From NCBI GenBank assembly GCA_030638415.1, contig DAOWEO010000024.1:1-34055 (forward strand): a stretch of 34,055 bases of DNA, read 5' to 3'. The stretch is from Bdellovibrionales bacterium (GTDB lineage: Bacteria > Bdellovibrionota > Bacteriovoracia > Bacteriovoracales > Bacteriovoracaceae). The notes below the pieces were generated by a model. That model was given only the letters and a program-made list of their open reading frames with translations, had not been told where the DNA came from and made no database searches. Shown piece after piece: positions 7,917-15,700 of the stretch. Position 1 is the first letter of the stretch. Every line of letters starts with the position of its first letter. Both the position numbers and the translations under genes were made by a program.

Positions 7917-7943
7917 TAAAACCTAATAATATTAGACCGATAG
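7917..7943 (+). promoter_or_regulatory. Sigma-28 (FliA)-like promoter
   Basis: TAAA (7917-7920), 15 nt, ACCGATAG (7936-7943) matches the flagellar sigma-28 consensus TAAA-N15-GCCGATAA at 10 of 12 positions with exact spacing. Transcription would start near 7950, giving a ~13-nt leader that still holds the GAGG ribosome site (7953-7956) for the ATG at 7963. If real, it ties ion transport to the motility programme. The AT-rich background makes chance possible. Confidence 0.45.
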
Positions 7944-7962
7944 GATTTTATAGAGGATTTTT

Positions 7963-9303
7963 ATGAGTATATTTGCCAATACATCAAATACCACCCTGTA
8001 TTTTTCAAGAATGCAAGGTATCAGAGTAACCAGAGAAAACAGTACTTCTCTTGGAAAACTTGCTGATTTTTTTGTTGATTATGAAGAAATCTATCCTCAG
8101 GTACTGGCCATTCAAATTAAAAGAAGTGGACATCTGTTTTATATTGAATGGAAAGATATAATATCTTTCTCTCTCGATTGTATTATTGTTAGCAATGATG
8201 CTCATGAACATCGGAGCAGAACTTTTCCTAAAATTTACAACCCTAAAGTAATCACGAGCCTCTTGGCCAATCAGTTTAGAGGTAAAACAGTTGACTACCC
8301 TAGTATCAGTAAAGTGGTACTAGATAGGCAAATTGTAGATACTTCTGGAAAAAAAGTTGTACGGGTTAATGATCTATTATTTATTAAAGTTGGAAAGTCA
8401 ATGCGCATTACACATGCTGTCATTGGGTTTCGCAGTATTGTTCGCCGCTTAGGTTATGAGACGGTAGTAGATACAGTGATTAAAACATTTAATAAAAATG
8501 CCCACTACCTAAAAAATAATATTAATATTAATTGGAAATTTGTTCATGCTTTACCTGATAAAAGCTTTCAAAAAAATGTCAGGCTAACCCTAGACAATGA
8601 AGAGATACGAAATATTCACCCTGCCGATTTAGCAGATATTTTAGAAGATCTTGACGGACATGCTAGAGAACAACTTTTTAGCAATCTAGACCATGAATTA
8701 GCAGCAGAGACACTCTCAGAATTAGAAGAGGATATTCAAACAAAACTGATCAAAAAAGAAGCTCCTGAAATTGCAGCAAAGATCTTAGAAAAGATGGACC
8801 CCGATGAAGCGGTAGATCTACTTAGTGAACTACATAAAAAAGATGCACAAAATATCATTGAAAACATTACTGATCAGGAAGCTAAAGATGATATTGAAGA
8901 GTTACTCGCCTACAAAGATAATACAGCAGGAGGTTTGATGTCTACAGAAGAGTTTCAAGTCTCTCCGAATATTACCAAGCAAGAAATTTTGCATCGTATA
9001 CAAACAGAAAATGACGATATTGAATCCATCTATGATATTTATATTGTAGATAGTAACGAAACTTTAATCGGCACATGTCCACTTAATAAAGTTCTCATCC
9101 AAAAAGAGAATATTCCTATTAAAGAGATCATGAACCATACTGATATTAAATCACTTCAAGCAACAACTCCATGGAGAGAAGTTGCTGAATTTATGAGTAA
9201 ATACAATTTAATCAATGTTCCAATTACAGATGAAAATTTACACTTACTAGGTATTGTATCCGTTGATGATGTCTTACCTTGGTTATTGGATGAAAAATCA
9301 TAA
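7963..9303 (+). CDS. PRC-barrel / MgtE N-domain / CBS-pair regulatory protein
   Basis: A 446-residue soluble protein with no membrane segments. PRC-barrel-like beta regions lie at about 12-85 and 100-165. An MgtE intracellular N-domain follows at ~205-315 (HPADLADILEDLDGHAREQL, then KILEKMDPDEAVDLLSEL) and a CBS pair at ~320-445 (TAGGLMSTEEFQVSP... VPITDENLHLLGIVSVDDVL). It has the whole Mg2+-sensing cytoplasmic part of MgtE but no channel. The architecture is known from proteins encoded next to Nramp-like transporters. Here the stop overlaps the transporter start by 1 nt (TAATG), so the two are probably made 1:1 and act as gate/sensor and transporter (inference). The start is supported by GAGG 6 nt before the ATG. 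A sigma-28-like promoter lies upstream. Confidence 0.88.
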   Translation: MSIFANTSNTTLYFSRMQGIRVTRENSTSLGKLADFFVDYEEIYPQVLAIQIKRSGHLFYIEWKDIISFSLDCIIVSNDAHEHRSRTFPKIYNPKVITSLLANQFRGKTVDYPSISKVVLDRQIVDTSGKKVVRVNDLLFIKVGKSMRITHAVIGFRSIVRRLGYETVVDTVIKTFNKNAHYLKNNININWKFVHALPDKSFQKNVRLTLDNEEIRNIHPADLADILEDLDGHAREQLFSNLDHELAAETLSELEEDIQTKLIKKEAPEIAAKILEKMDPDEAVDLLSELHKKDAQNIIENITDQEAKDDIEELLAYKDNTAGGLMSTEEFQVSPNITKQEILHRIQTENDDIESIYDIYIVDSNETLIGTCPLNKVLIQKENIPIKEIMNHTDIKSLQATTPWREVAEFMSKYNLINVPITDENLHLLGIVSVDDVLPWLLDEKS

Positions 9304-10559
9304 TGAGTAGTACGCAAAATAAAACCCATTCTAGACATCCATATATTACAAGATTTTTGGTTTTACTAAGCATTGTTGGCCCAGGACTAATTACTGCCAA
9401 TATTGATAATGATGCTGGAGGAATAGCCACCTACTCTATGACTGGAGCAGCCACTGGATACAGATTGCTCTGGATTCTTCTGCCAATAACAATCGCCCTT
9501 ATCATGGTACAAGAGATGTCAGCAAGAATGGGCCTTGCTTCAGGCAAAGGCTTAGCTGATCTGATCAGAGAGAAATTTGGCCTCAAAGTTATGTTTTATA
9601 CTCTATTTTTTCTTATCTTTGCAGATTTAGGAAATACCATGGCTGAGTTTGCAGGCATAGCCTCCGCTGGTGAAATTTTTGGTATCTCCAAATATATAAC
9701 GGTCCCGATTTCAACCATACTTGTCTGGCTACTAATAACTAAGGGTGATTATAAAATTGTTGAACGAGTCTTTTTAGCAGGATGCACAGTATTTCTATCC
9801 TATATTGTCTCAGGTTTTATTATCAGCCCCGACTGGTTAGAAATTGGAAAAGCACTGATACCAGATGTATCCACTATTCAAACCTCTGATTATCCAATTA
9901 TTGTTGGCCTAATAGGAACTTCCATTACCCCTTGGATGCAATTTTACATTCAATCAGCTATTGTTGAAAAAGGAATTGATCCAAAAAACCTATGGGAAGT
10001 GCGCATTGATATTATTGTTGGATGCCTCCTAATGTTTGTCGTCGCTCTATTTATTGTTATTAGCTGTGCCGCCACGATGTATGGTAAAGGTATTCCAATT
10101 AACACTGCTGGTGATGCTGCTTTAGCCCTAGAACCTCTAGCGGGGAAATACGCCTCGATGCTTTTTGGTATCGGGTTATTTAATGCATCATTTTTCGCTG
10201 CTGCTCTACTTCCCTTAGCAACGAGCTACTACGTCTGTGAAGGCCTAGGCTGGGAGTCTGGCGTTGATAAAAGTTTTAAAGAAGCTCCAAACTTTTTCAC
10301 AATTTTTACTGCTTTAATTGTTGTCTCTGCTGGAGCAATCCTAATTCCTAATATAAATCTTTTTGGAATTCTAATTTGGTCACAAGTACTTAACGGGGTC
10401 TTAATTCCACTGATTCTAATTTTCATTATCAACTTATGTAATGATCCAGACGTCATGGGGGAATATACAAATTCAAAAATATTCAATCTGATTAGTTATG
10501 GAATTGTATTTTTAATGATTGTAGCAAATACAGCAATGCTTTATTACGAGTTTCTCTAA
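9303..10559 (+). CDS. Nramp-family divalent metal transporter, probably of the Mg2+ (NRMT-like) type
   Basis: A 418-residue inner-membrane protein with about 11 hydrophobic helices. The Nramp fold is shown by the TM1 start GPGLITANIDNDAGG (residues 26-40) and the TM6 segment GTSITPWMQFYIQS (205-218). In Mn2+/Fe2+ Nramps, TM1 carries DPGN and TM6 carries MPH, and the Asn and Met are metal ligands. Here DPGN is DAGG (D37 kept, Asn replaced by G40) and MPH is TPW (Met replaced by T209). Loss of the soft Met ligand is the hallmark of Nramp-related Mg2+ transporters. Together with the MgtE-like partner encoded just upstream, this points to Mg2+ transport (inference), not MntH. Its 3' end overlaps the stop of the convergent DUF6178-like gene by 4 nt. 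Confidence 0.88.
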   Translation: MSSTQNKTHSRHPYITRFLVLLSIVGPGLITANIDNDAGGIATYSMTGAATGYRLLWILLPITIALIMVQEMSARMGLASGKGLADLIREKFGLKVMFYTLFFLIFADLGNTMAEFAGIASAGEIFGISKYITVPISTILVWLLITKGDYKIVERVFLAGCTVFLSYIVSGFIISPDWLEIGKALIPDVSTIQTSDYPIIVGLIGTSITPWMQFYIQSAIVEKGIDPKNLWEVRIDIIVGCLLMFVVALFIVISCAATMYGKGIPINTAGDAALALEPLAGKYASMLFGIGLFNASFFAAALLPLATSYYVCEGLGWESGVDKSFKEAPNFFTIFTALIVVSAGAILIPNINLFGILIWSQVLNGVLIPLILIFIINLCNDPDVMGEYTNSKIFNLISYGIVFLMIVANTAMLYYEFL

Positions 10560-12235
10560 TTTTCTGATAGAAAGATGGGACCACCAATATGCTTATAGTC
10601 ATCATAAGAAAGATGATCAAATTCATAACCTGATAGGTTCTCTTCAATTACTGAAATAAAATATTTTGAAAATGAGTCAATCTGATCAAGCCCAAAGTGC
10701 TTAGTAAAAGCTGCAACTTTATTACTCAAAATAGTGCTCTTTGTTTGAAAAACACAATTTCCAAAGCACTCTTTTAAAAATGACTTAAAATCATCAACCT
10801 TTATGCCTAGCTTTTTGGCATGTTTTTCATCTTTATAAAACCCTAACGAAAAATTTAAAAATGTTGAAATAATCACAGATTCAAAATCAATTTCTTCTAA
10901 TGAGTAGTTAAGATAAAAGTTTGCTGAGACTTCACCTCCTGCCGATAAACTCTCAAATGTTTGGTAAAACTGATTTACAATCGGCAGAATTGAATTAATT
11001 GACTTCACCTGAAGTGCTAGTTCATTATAACTTTCAATATTGTCGACCACTGATGCCTTTTTAGATAGTGTTCCTACCTGTACTGGAGTCTCTAACAAAT
11101 TTTCAAAACTATTATTTAAAACTTGCCCCCAAAAGGTTTCAAGTCCCTTAGGATATTTAGCAATACTTTTCTCAACACTTCTTTTTTCAAATTCAATTAG
11201 TGATTGTCCAATTCGAAAAAGGTCAATAAAAGTAAACTTTTCAAATATTGATACTGTCGATGAGTGTGATAATAAGACAAAATCCAATCCAAGCTTAAGG
11301 TATGCGGAAACCTCTTTACTTGTTTTATTAATACCAATACTACTTTGCTTGAGTTCTCCATCAAAAACCATTTTTGCATTTACTAGTCGTACAAAGTTAA
11401 AGCGCATCCAATCAAACTTACGTTCAGAATCAATTTTTTCAAATTCTTGCTCAAAACAATTTTTTAAATTATCTTTCAGCTTTACTAGATAGCGTGACGA
11501 CAAAATTTGATTGGCACTCTCATCACTCACATATCCTTTTATGACTGTCTTGGACTTTATAAAATAGTCTAGGTGTGAGCGAGATGGAAAACTACTTAAC
11601 AATTCTAGAGCTTGATAATAATCCACAATACCAAAAGCATCCAAATCCTTAATCTTTTGCTGATAACTCTCCTCCATAAAAATAAGAAAAGAATCAGCAA
11701 CCATTTTAAACAGATAGGTATATGCTCCCTCAACCCCTTTCACATCATATAATTCACTAATCAGTAATTTAAGCTCATTGATATCAACAAAGTCTTCATC
11801 AAACTCTATTAATAATTGGTTATCATCTGTTAAGAAGTAGTTATCATGGTCAGGGTACTCAGGATCTTCCACATCAAATGTATGTACTCCAAATCGACCT
11901 TTTAGAAAAAGTAAAAACTCTTCACTTTGAATGAATTCATAACGAATTTCTGCTACCGGACAGTGGGCATAGGCTAAAAACCAATCATGAAAACTGTCTA
12001 CATCCAGTGTGTCCTTAGTCCATAGCTCAATATCAAGAATAACCTTTCTCTGCATCGGTGACAGCTTATCTAGATATAAGGAGACTTGATCTAAGGGTAA
12101 TTTTTTTAAAGCAAAATAAAGAGGCTGAACTGGAATCATATCTAGATTATGCCCCTCCTCCACTAATTGCTCAATATTATCTAGCGTTGAGTAGGCCAGA
12201 GATTCCTTATATAATTTTTCTAAAAATGAAGACAT
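10556..12235 (-). CDS. DUF6178-like protein of unknown function
   Basis: A 559-residue soluble, mostly helical protein with no signal peptide or membrane segment. The N-terminal layout fits the DUF6178 family as I know it: a short helix repeat, then LPLDQVSLYLDKLSPMQRKV followed by DIELWTKDTLDVDSFHDWFL. An acidic stretch (FDVEDPEYPDHDNYF) follows, then long helical regions. I cannot confirm this without a profile search. The family occurs mainly in deltaproteobacteria-like lineages and has no known role. The ATG is preceded by AAAGGA with a 6-nt spacing, and a good sigma-70 promoter lies directly upstream. The gene is therefore transcribed separately from the exported 1,000-residue protein gene further upstream. 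Confidence 0.65.
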   Translation of the reverse strand: MSSFLEKLYKESLAYSTLDNIEQLVEEGHNLDMIPVQPLYFALKKLPLDQVSLYLDKLSPMQRKVILDIELWTKDTLDVDSFHDWFLAYAHCPVAEIRYEFIQSEEFLLFLKGRFGVHTFDVEDPEYPDHDNYFLTDDNQLLIEFDEDFVDINELKLLISELYDVKGVEGAYTYLFKMVADSFLIFMEESYQQKIKDLDAFGIVDYYQALELLSSFPSRSHLDYFIKSKTVIKGYVSDESANQILSSRYLVKLKDNLKNCFEQEFEKIDSERKFDWMRFNFVRLVNAKMVFDGELKQSSIGINKTSKEVSAYLKLGLDFVLLSHSSTVSIFEKFTFIDLFRIGQSLIEFEKRSVEKSIAKYPKGLETFWGQVLNNSFENLLETPVQVGTLSKKASVVDNIESYNELALQVKSINSILPIVNQFYQTFESLSAGGEVSANFYLNYSLEEIDFESVIISTFLNFSLGFYKDEKHAKKLGIKVDDFKSFLKECFGNCVFQTKSTILSNKVAAFTKHFGLDQIDSFSKYFISVIEENLSGYEFDHLSYDDYKHIGGPIFLSEN

Positions 12236-12241
12236 ATTAAT

Positions 12242-12253
12242 TCCTTTAAAGGA
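12242..12253. promoter_or_regulatory. Palindrome overlapping the ribosome site of the DUF6178-like gene
   Basis: TCCTTTAAAGGA is a perfect 12-bp palindrome that includes the AAAGGA Shine-Dalgarno site and covers the predicted transcription start. It could be an operator or a weak self-pairing leader. Its position right after the -10 box (12254-12259) is that of a classical repressor site. Short AT-rich palindromes can occur by chance. Confidence 0.35.
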
Positions 12254-12282
12254 GTTATACCTAATAATAGAATATTATTCAA
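12254..12282 (-). promoter_or_regulatory. Sigma-70 promoter for the DUF6178-like gene
   Basis: On the minus strand TTGAAT (12282-12277), a 17-nt spacer and TATAAC (12259-12254) match the consensus -35 (4/6) and -10 (5/6) with ideal spacing. The predicted start near 12247 leaves a ~12-nt leader containing the AAAGGA ribosome site. Confidence 0.6.
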
Positions 12283-12295
12283 TAGAGCTTTATTT

Positions 12296-15200
12296 CTATT
12301 CGTGGACAGAGTAGATTTCACCCATTTTCTGCCGGTCTAGCACCTGACGATGAAAACTAGCATCAACTTTTTTAAGATCTTCTGCCGATACTTTTCCACT
12401 CACAAACAGATTAAATGTCCCCTCTCCTGTTGTCGATGGAACATAATCCACTGCAATCATTAGATTTTTAGATTTATGGCGTGAAATTTCGTCTACTCCA
12501 GTACCAACAATATCTTTACGAATAGACTTTTCCAGCTTTTCAGCTTGTACGACAAGCTTTGATCTTAAATCTGGTGGAACTATTGTTCCATCAGCGTATG
12601 AAGTCTTTACAAAGGTCATACGAAACTCTGTAGGGTTATGCTTACTAATTTTTCCCACAACACTCATCTTTTCTTTATGGGTAAGTTCACGCTTAGGCAT
12701 ATAGATTCCATCATCTCCCGAAAAGTAGATATCATCACTGTCTTTATACTGCTTTTTTATAAGGTTTTTATAATATTTTTTAGACTTCTCCATCTGGTCT
12801 GTCACATCTTGAACCTTGTTGTTGATACTAGACAAGCCTCTATCCACCCAATCAGTATGCTTTGAGCTATCTCGAACAGCAAGGTTTATTCCTTCCATTG
12901 CCTTTTGGGTATTATGTACACCAATCCCTGTAAAATCAACGGAGACAATACCGTGCTGAGCCCTGGCCATTGGAATCACCTCTCTATTATGTATAAAAAG
13001 TGGAGGGCTCATAGCATCAGTCTCTTCAAAATAATTTATCATTTTTATTCGCTCTGTTTTACTTAGGTCTGTGCCGTATAGTTTTTTTACTTGCTGCCCT
13101 ACCTCATCTATGCGAAAAGCGTCACCATTAGACGTTGTTGATTTACGTATAATTTCCACTGCAGCATCATCTAAAATATAATCGCCACTACTTCCTTTTA
13201 TCATTATTCCACTATCGCGAAACTTCCTACTAGAACTAAGCTCATCACGAATTTCAACAATGTTATCCAAGTGTTTTTGAATACCTTGTTTTCTAGCTGA
13301 AAAATTTGCCATTAGCCCTGTAGGATAACTCCCAAGAGCTTCCCTCGCTCCTCTGTTCGCCATATTTGCCTGAAGTGCAGTCTTCCCCGTACCAGCTAAA
13401 AACCACTGTGCAGGATTACCTAACTGTCCTTCTAATCCCCCCCATAATGGAGCCAACTTACTCGTTTTTAATTCTCTAACAAACTCATCATTTGCCTGCC
13501 TATAAATTTTCTCGAGCCTTTTCGTAACCTGGACCGAATCGTCCCCTTCATTAAGTAGGAACTTAAAGCGCAATGACTTATAATCCTTATACTCTGCAGC
13601 TAACTTAGACTTAAGTATTGGATCATTCTTTACTAATGCATATACTTTGTTTGAAAAAAGATTTCCTGCAGCATCACCAAAACCTTTTTCCTCAAAGACC
13701 ACATCATTTATTTTTTTTAAAACAGAGTTTTCCACATCAAAATATAATGGGACCTTTCCAGGAGGCACTGTCTCTTTCAAACTATCAATGAAAGCTGTAT
13801 TATCTAGAAGTAGATTTCTTTGTGCATATTTATTTTTAAAAGCAAGTGCCTGAGGTGAGCTTTTGACCATATTCCGATCAATAGGCTTTGACTTGTTAGG
13901 TATAGTTAAAATAACTTGCTTACTTTTTGATGATTTTTCTGTGGATGATGCTAGTTTTTTACTCTTAACAGCCACTTTCCCAAGTGCAAAAATATCAAGG
14001 GGTAGTAAAGTTACGTCTAAAGCAGTCATTCCAGTCTTAACGCGCACATCATGCAAAGTAGTACGCATTTGTTGAGCATCTAGCATATCAGCACGTACTA
14101 AACCTTTCTCTAAGTTGTATTTTTTATAACTATTGTAAGCTGCAATTCCATCAAGTGCTGTCAACCCTGTGCCACCAACTAGCATTAGTCCTACAGCAAC
14201 CGATCCTCCTCCCGTAAAAGGCGCTAAAGCAGCACCCGCTAATAGTATTCCTCCAAATGCTAAAGTTTTAGAAAGATCATTCTTGACAGGTTTTTGTAGC
14301 AACGTGCAGTGCTGTCTTCTAAATTTCAACAAGACATCTTCTGCATCACTTTTATTAGCTAAAGCTGTTTGCGTGTAAAGAGAAGCAAGATCATCAACCA
14401 GATGTTGGTAATGAACCAAACCTTGACCTTTAGACTCACATAGCTGCTCGATCCCTTTATCAACGTCTAATAGCTGTATCTGTAAATTTGTCTTTGTTGC
14501 GAGGTTTATTGTGTCAAAAAAATGTGAATCTGCACTAAGCAGCTGTTCTACTCTTATCTTTGCCCGCGTCTCATCGCCGGATACAACCAGTCCTTGAAGA
14601 TAACCTAAAAATTTATCTCCTTGGTGCTTGTTGCCTTTAACCTTTGAAAAGCTTCCCATTATATCGCGTAAGTATTGAGACGGCTTAAAATCATCAAACT
14701 GTCCCTGCTTACTCCATTCAAAAGTTCCTGTAGATTCACTCCACAAAGGATCTAGCAGTATCTCTTTTTTTAAAATATCTACCGCTTGCTTCTTTTTCGT
14801 AACAATCTTTTTTAAATGTTCATGTTCTGTAATCATCTCTTCTTTTTCTATTTTAGAAAGCCTCAAAAACCTATGACGATTATTTCTTTTTTGCCATACC
14901 TTTCTTGCACTCTCTTGTGCAATCGACAGCTCCTCCTGTTTACCAGGTAGAGAGTTCCACTGCTGTTTAGCTCTAATGGACTTTACAACTAGCTCTGCTA
15001 AATATGCTCTTTTTTTATTCAAGAATTGTTGTGACGATTGCTTAGGTTGTAAAAAGTGCTTCATATGTTTTTTTACACATTGTGCAGATTCTTTAGATTG
15101 TTTCTGTACCGACAACTCTGGATATAAAGAATAAAAAGCATATTTTTTTTCTACCATCCGAGATAGAGCAAGCTTGTATAAATTATGTTGAATATCTTTG

Positions 15201-15415
15201 GATGAGAGTTGCTGTAAATTTTCACTAAGCCCGCGACTAATTGAATCAAGGAACAATATTTGTTTATCACTCTCACCACCACTGAGTAAAAACTTATCAC
15301 ATTCCTTAATCATCTGTTGTTTTAAGCCACTAGCAAACTGCTCACAATACAGTGGTGCACTATATGCTCGAATTGCAAATAGAAGTAGAATAGAGATAAG
15401 TGTATTTCTCGCTAT
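12296..15415 (-). CDS. Large exported protein of unknown function with a non-ATG start
   Basis: The first ATG in frame (15313) gives 1,005 residues but no signal peptide. The frame is open upstream, and codons 15415-15314 encode ARNTLISILLLFAIRAYSA followed by PLYCEQF, a good Sec signal peptide. The only start there with a proper ribosome site (AAGGGGG at 15428-15422, 6-nt spacing) is an ATA codon at 15415. It yields 1,039 residues. Initiation at ATA, or a base or frame error in this copy, are the options. The mature protein has a long basic helical N-terminal part, a Gly-rich hydrophobic stretch at about residues 347-395 of the 1,005-residue form (ILLAGAALAPFTGGGSVAVG), and a mixed C-terminal half with no motif I recognise. 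It could insert in a membrane through the Gly-rich part. It is divergent from the FecR operon and followed by the DUF6178-like gene, which has its own promoter. Confidence 0.7.
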   Translation of the reverse strand: MARNTLISILLLFAIRAYSAPLYCEQFASGLKQQMIKECDKFLLSGGESDKQILFLDSISRGLSENLQQLSSKDIQHNLYKLALSRMVEKKYAFYSLYPELSVQKQSKESAQCVKKHMKHFLQPKQSSQQFLNKKRAYLAELVVKSIRAKQQWNSLPGKQEELSIAQESARKVWQKRNNRHRFLRLSKIEKEEMITEHEHLKKIVTKKKQAVDILKKEILLDPLWSESTGTFEWSKQGQFDDFKPSQYLRDIMGSFSKVKGNKHQGDKFLGYLQGLVVSGDETRAKIRVEQLLSADSHFFDTINLATKTNLQIQLLDVDKGIEQLCESKGQGLVHYQHLVDDLASLYTQTALANKSDAEDVLLKFRRQHCTLLQKPVKNDLSKTLAFGGILLAGAALAPFTGGGSVAVGLMLVGGTGLTALDGIAAYNSYKKYNLEKGLVRADMLDAQQMRTTLHDVRVKTGMTALDVTLLPLDIFALGKVAVKSKKLASSTEKSSKSKQVILTIPNKSKPIDRNMVKSSPQALAFKNKYAQRNLLLDNTAFIDSLKETVPPGKVPLYFDVENSVLKKINDVVFEEKGFGDAAGNLFSNKVYALVKNDPILKSKLAAEYKDYKSLRFKFLLNEGDDSVQVTKRLEKIYRQANDEFVRELKTSKLAPLWGGLEGQLGNPAQWFLAGTGKTALQANMANRGAREALGSYPTGLMANFSARKQGIQKHLDNIVEIRDELSSSRKFRDSGIMIKGSSGDYILDDAAVEIIRKSTTSNGDAFRIDEVGQQVKKLYGTDLSKTERIKMINYFEETDAMSPPLFIHNREVIPMARAQHGIVSVDFTGIGVHNTQKAMEGINLAVRDSSKHTDWVDRGLSSINNKVQDVTDQMEKSKKYYKNLIKKQYKDSDDIYFSGDDGIYMPKRELTHKEKMSVVGKISKHNPTEFRMTFVKTSYADGTIVPPDLRSKLVVQAEKLEKSIRKDIVGTGVDEISRHKSKNLMIAVDYVPSTTGEGTFNLFVSGKVSAEDLKKVDASFHRQVLDRQKMGEIYSVHE

Positions 15416-15428
15416 AAAAGTCCCCCTT

Positions 15429-15625
15429 TTAGGTAGAAGTTAATCATCTCATATATCTAAAATTACGACACATGAGTATTTACCCTCTATCTCTTTTCGG
15501 CTGTTTACTACGATAACTTGACTATCTTGTATCATTTAAACTGCCCCATCTTCTAGGCACTCTAAAATTTAATATATTTCAAAATTCTCTCAGTTTCATG
15601 AGTTATTAACTAATTAGAACTTTAA
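15429..15625. other. Divergent intergenic region
   Basis: This AT-rich spacer lies between the exported protein gene (minus) and the FecR operon (plus). I see no RNA gene or terminator. A short frame (MINFYLKGGLL) on the minus strand starts at 15446 and ends at the stop TAG overlapping the proposed ATA start. A minus-strand GCCGAAAA element (around 15500) resembles a sigma-28 -10 box but has a poor -35. Confidence 0.4.
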
Positions 15626-15663
15626 TTATTATTTTCTAATATAGATTTTATAATAGACGATAA
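15626..15663 (+). promoter_or_regulatory. Promoter of the FecR-TPR-cyclase operon
   Basis: TTATTA (15626-15631), a 17-nt spacer and a perfect TATAAT (15649-15654) form a plausible sigma-70 promoter. The overlapping TAAT-N15-GACGATAA (15637-15640 and 15656-15663) matches the sigma-28 consensus at 10 of 12 positions, so dual control is possible. The leader to the ATG at 15701 would be about 40 nt and includes the GAAGGG ribosome site. Confidence 0.5.
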
Positions 15664-15700
15664 GCAAAAGAGATTACTTAAACTACGAAGGGTAGATATT

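Noticed and set aside
9303..10559. Calling the transporter MntH
   Set aside because: It has the Nramp fold, but the DPGN and MPH metal-binding motifs are replaced, and it is paired with an MgtE-like sensor, so the Mn2+ gene name would mislead.
11040..11492. 150-residue open frame opposite the DUF6178-like gene
   Set aside because: Antisense shadow of a coding gene, with Ser/Leu-rich composition and no supporting signals.
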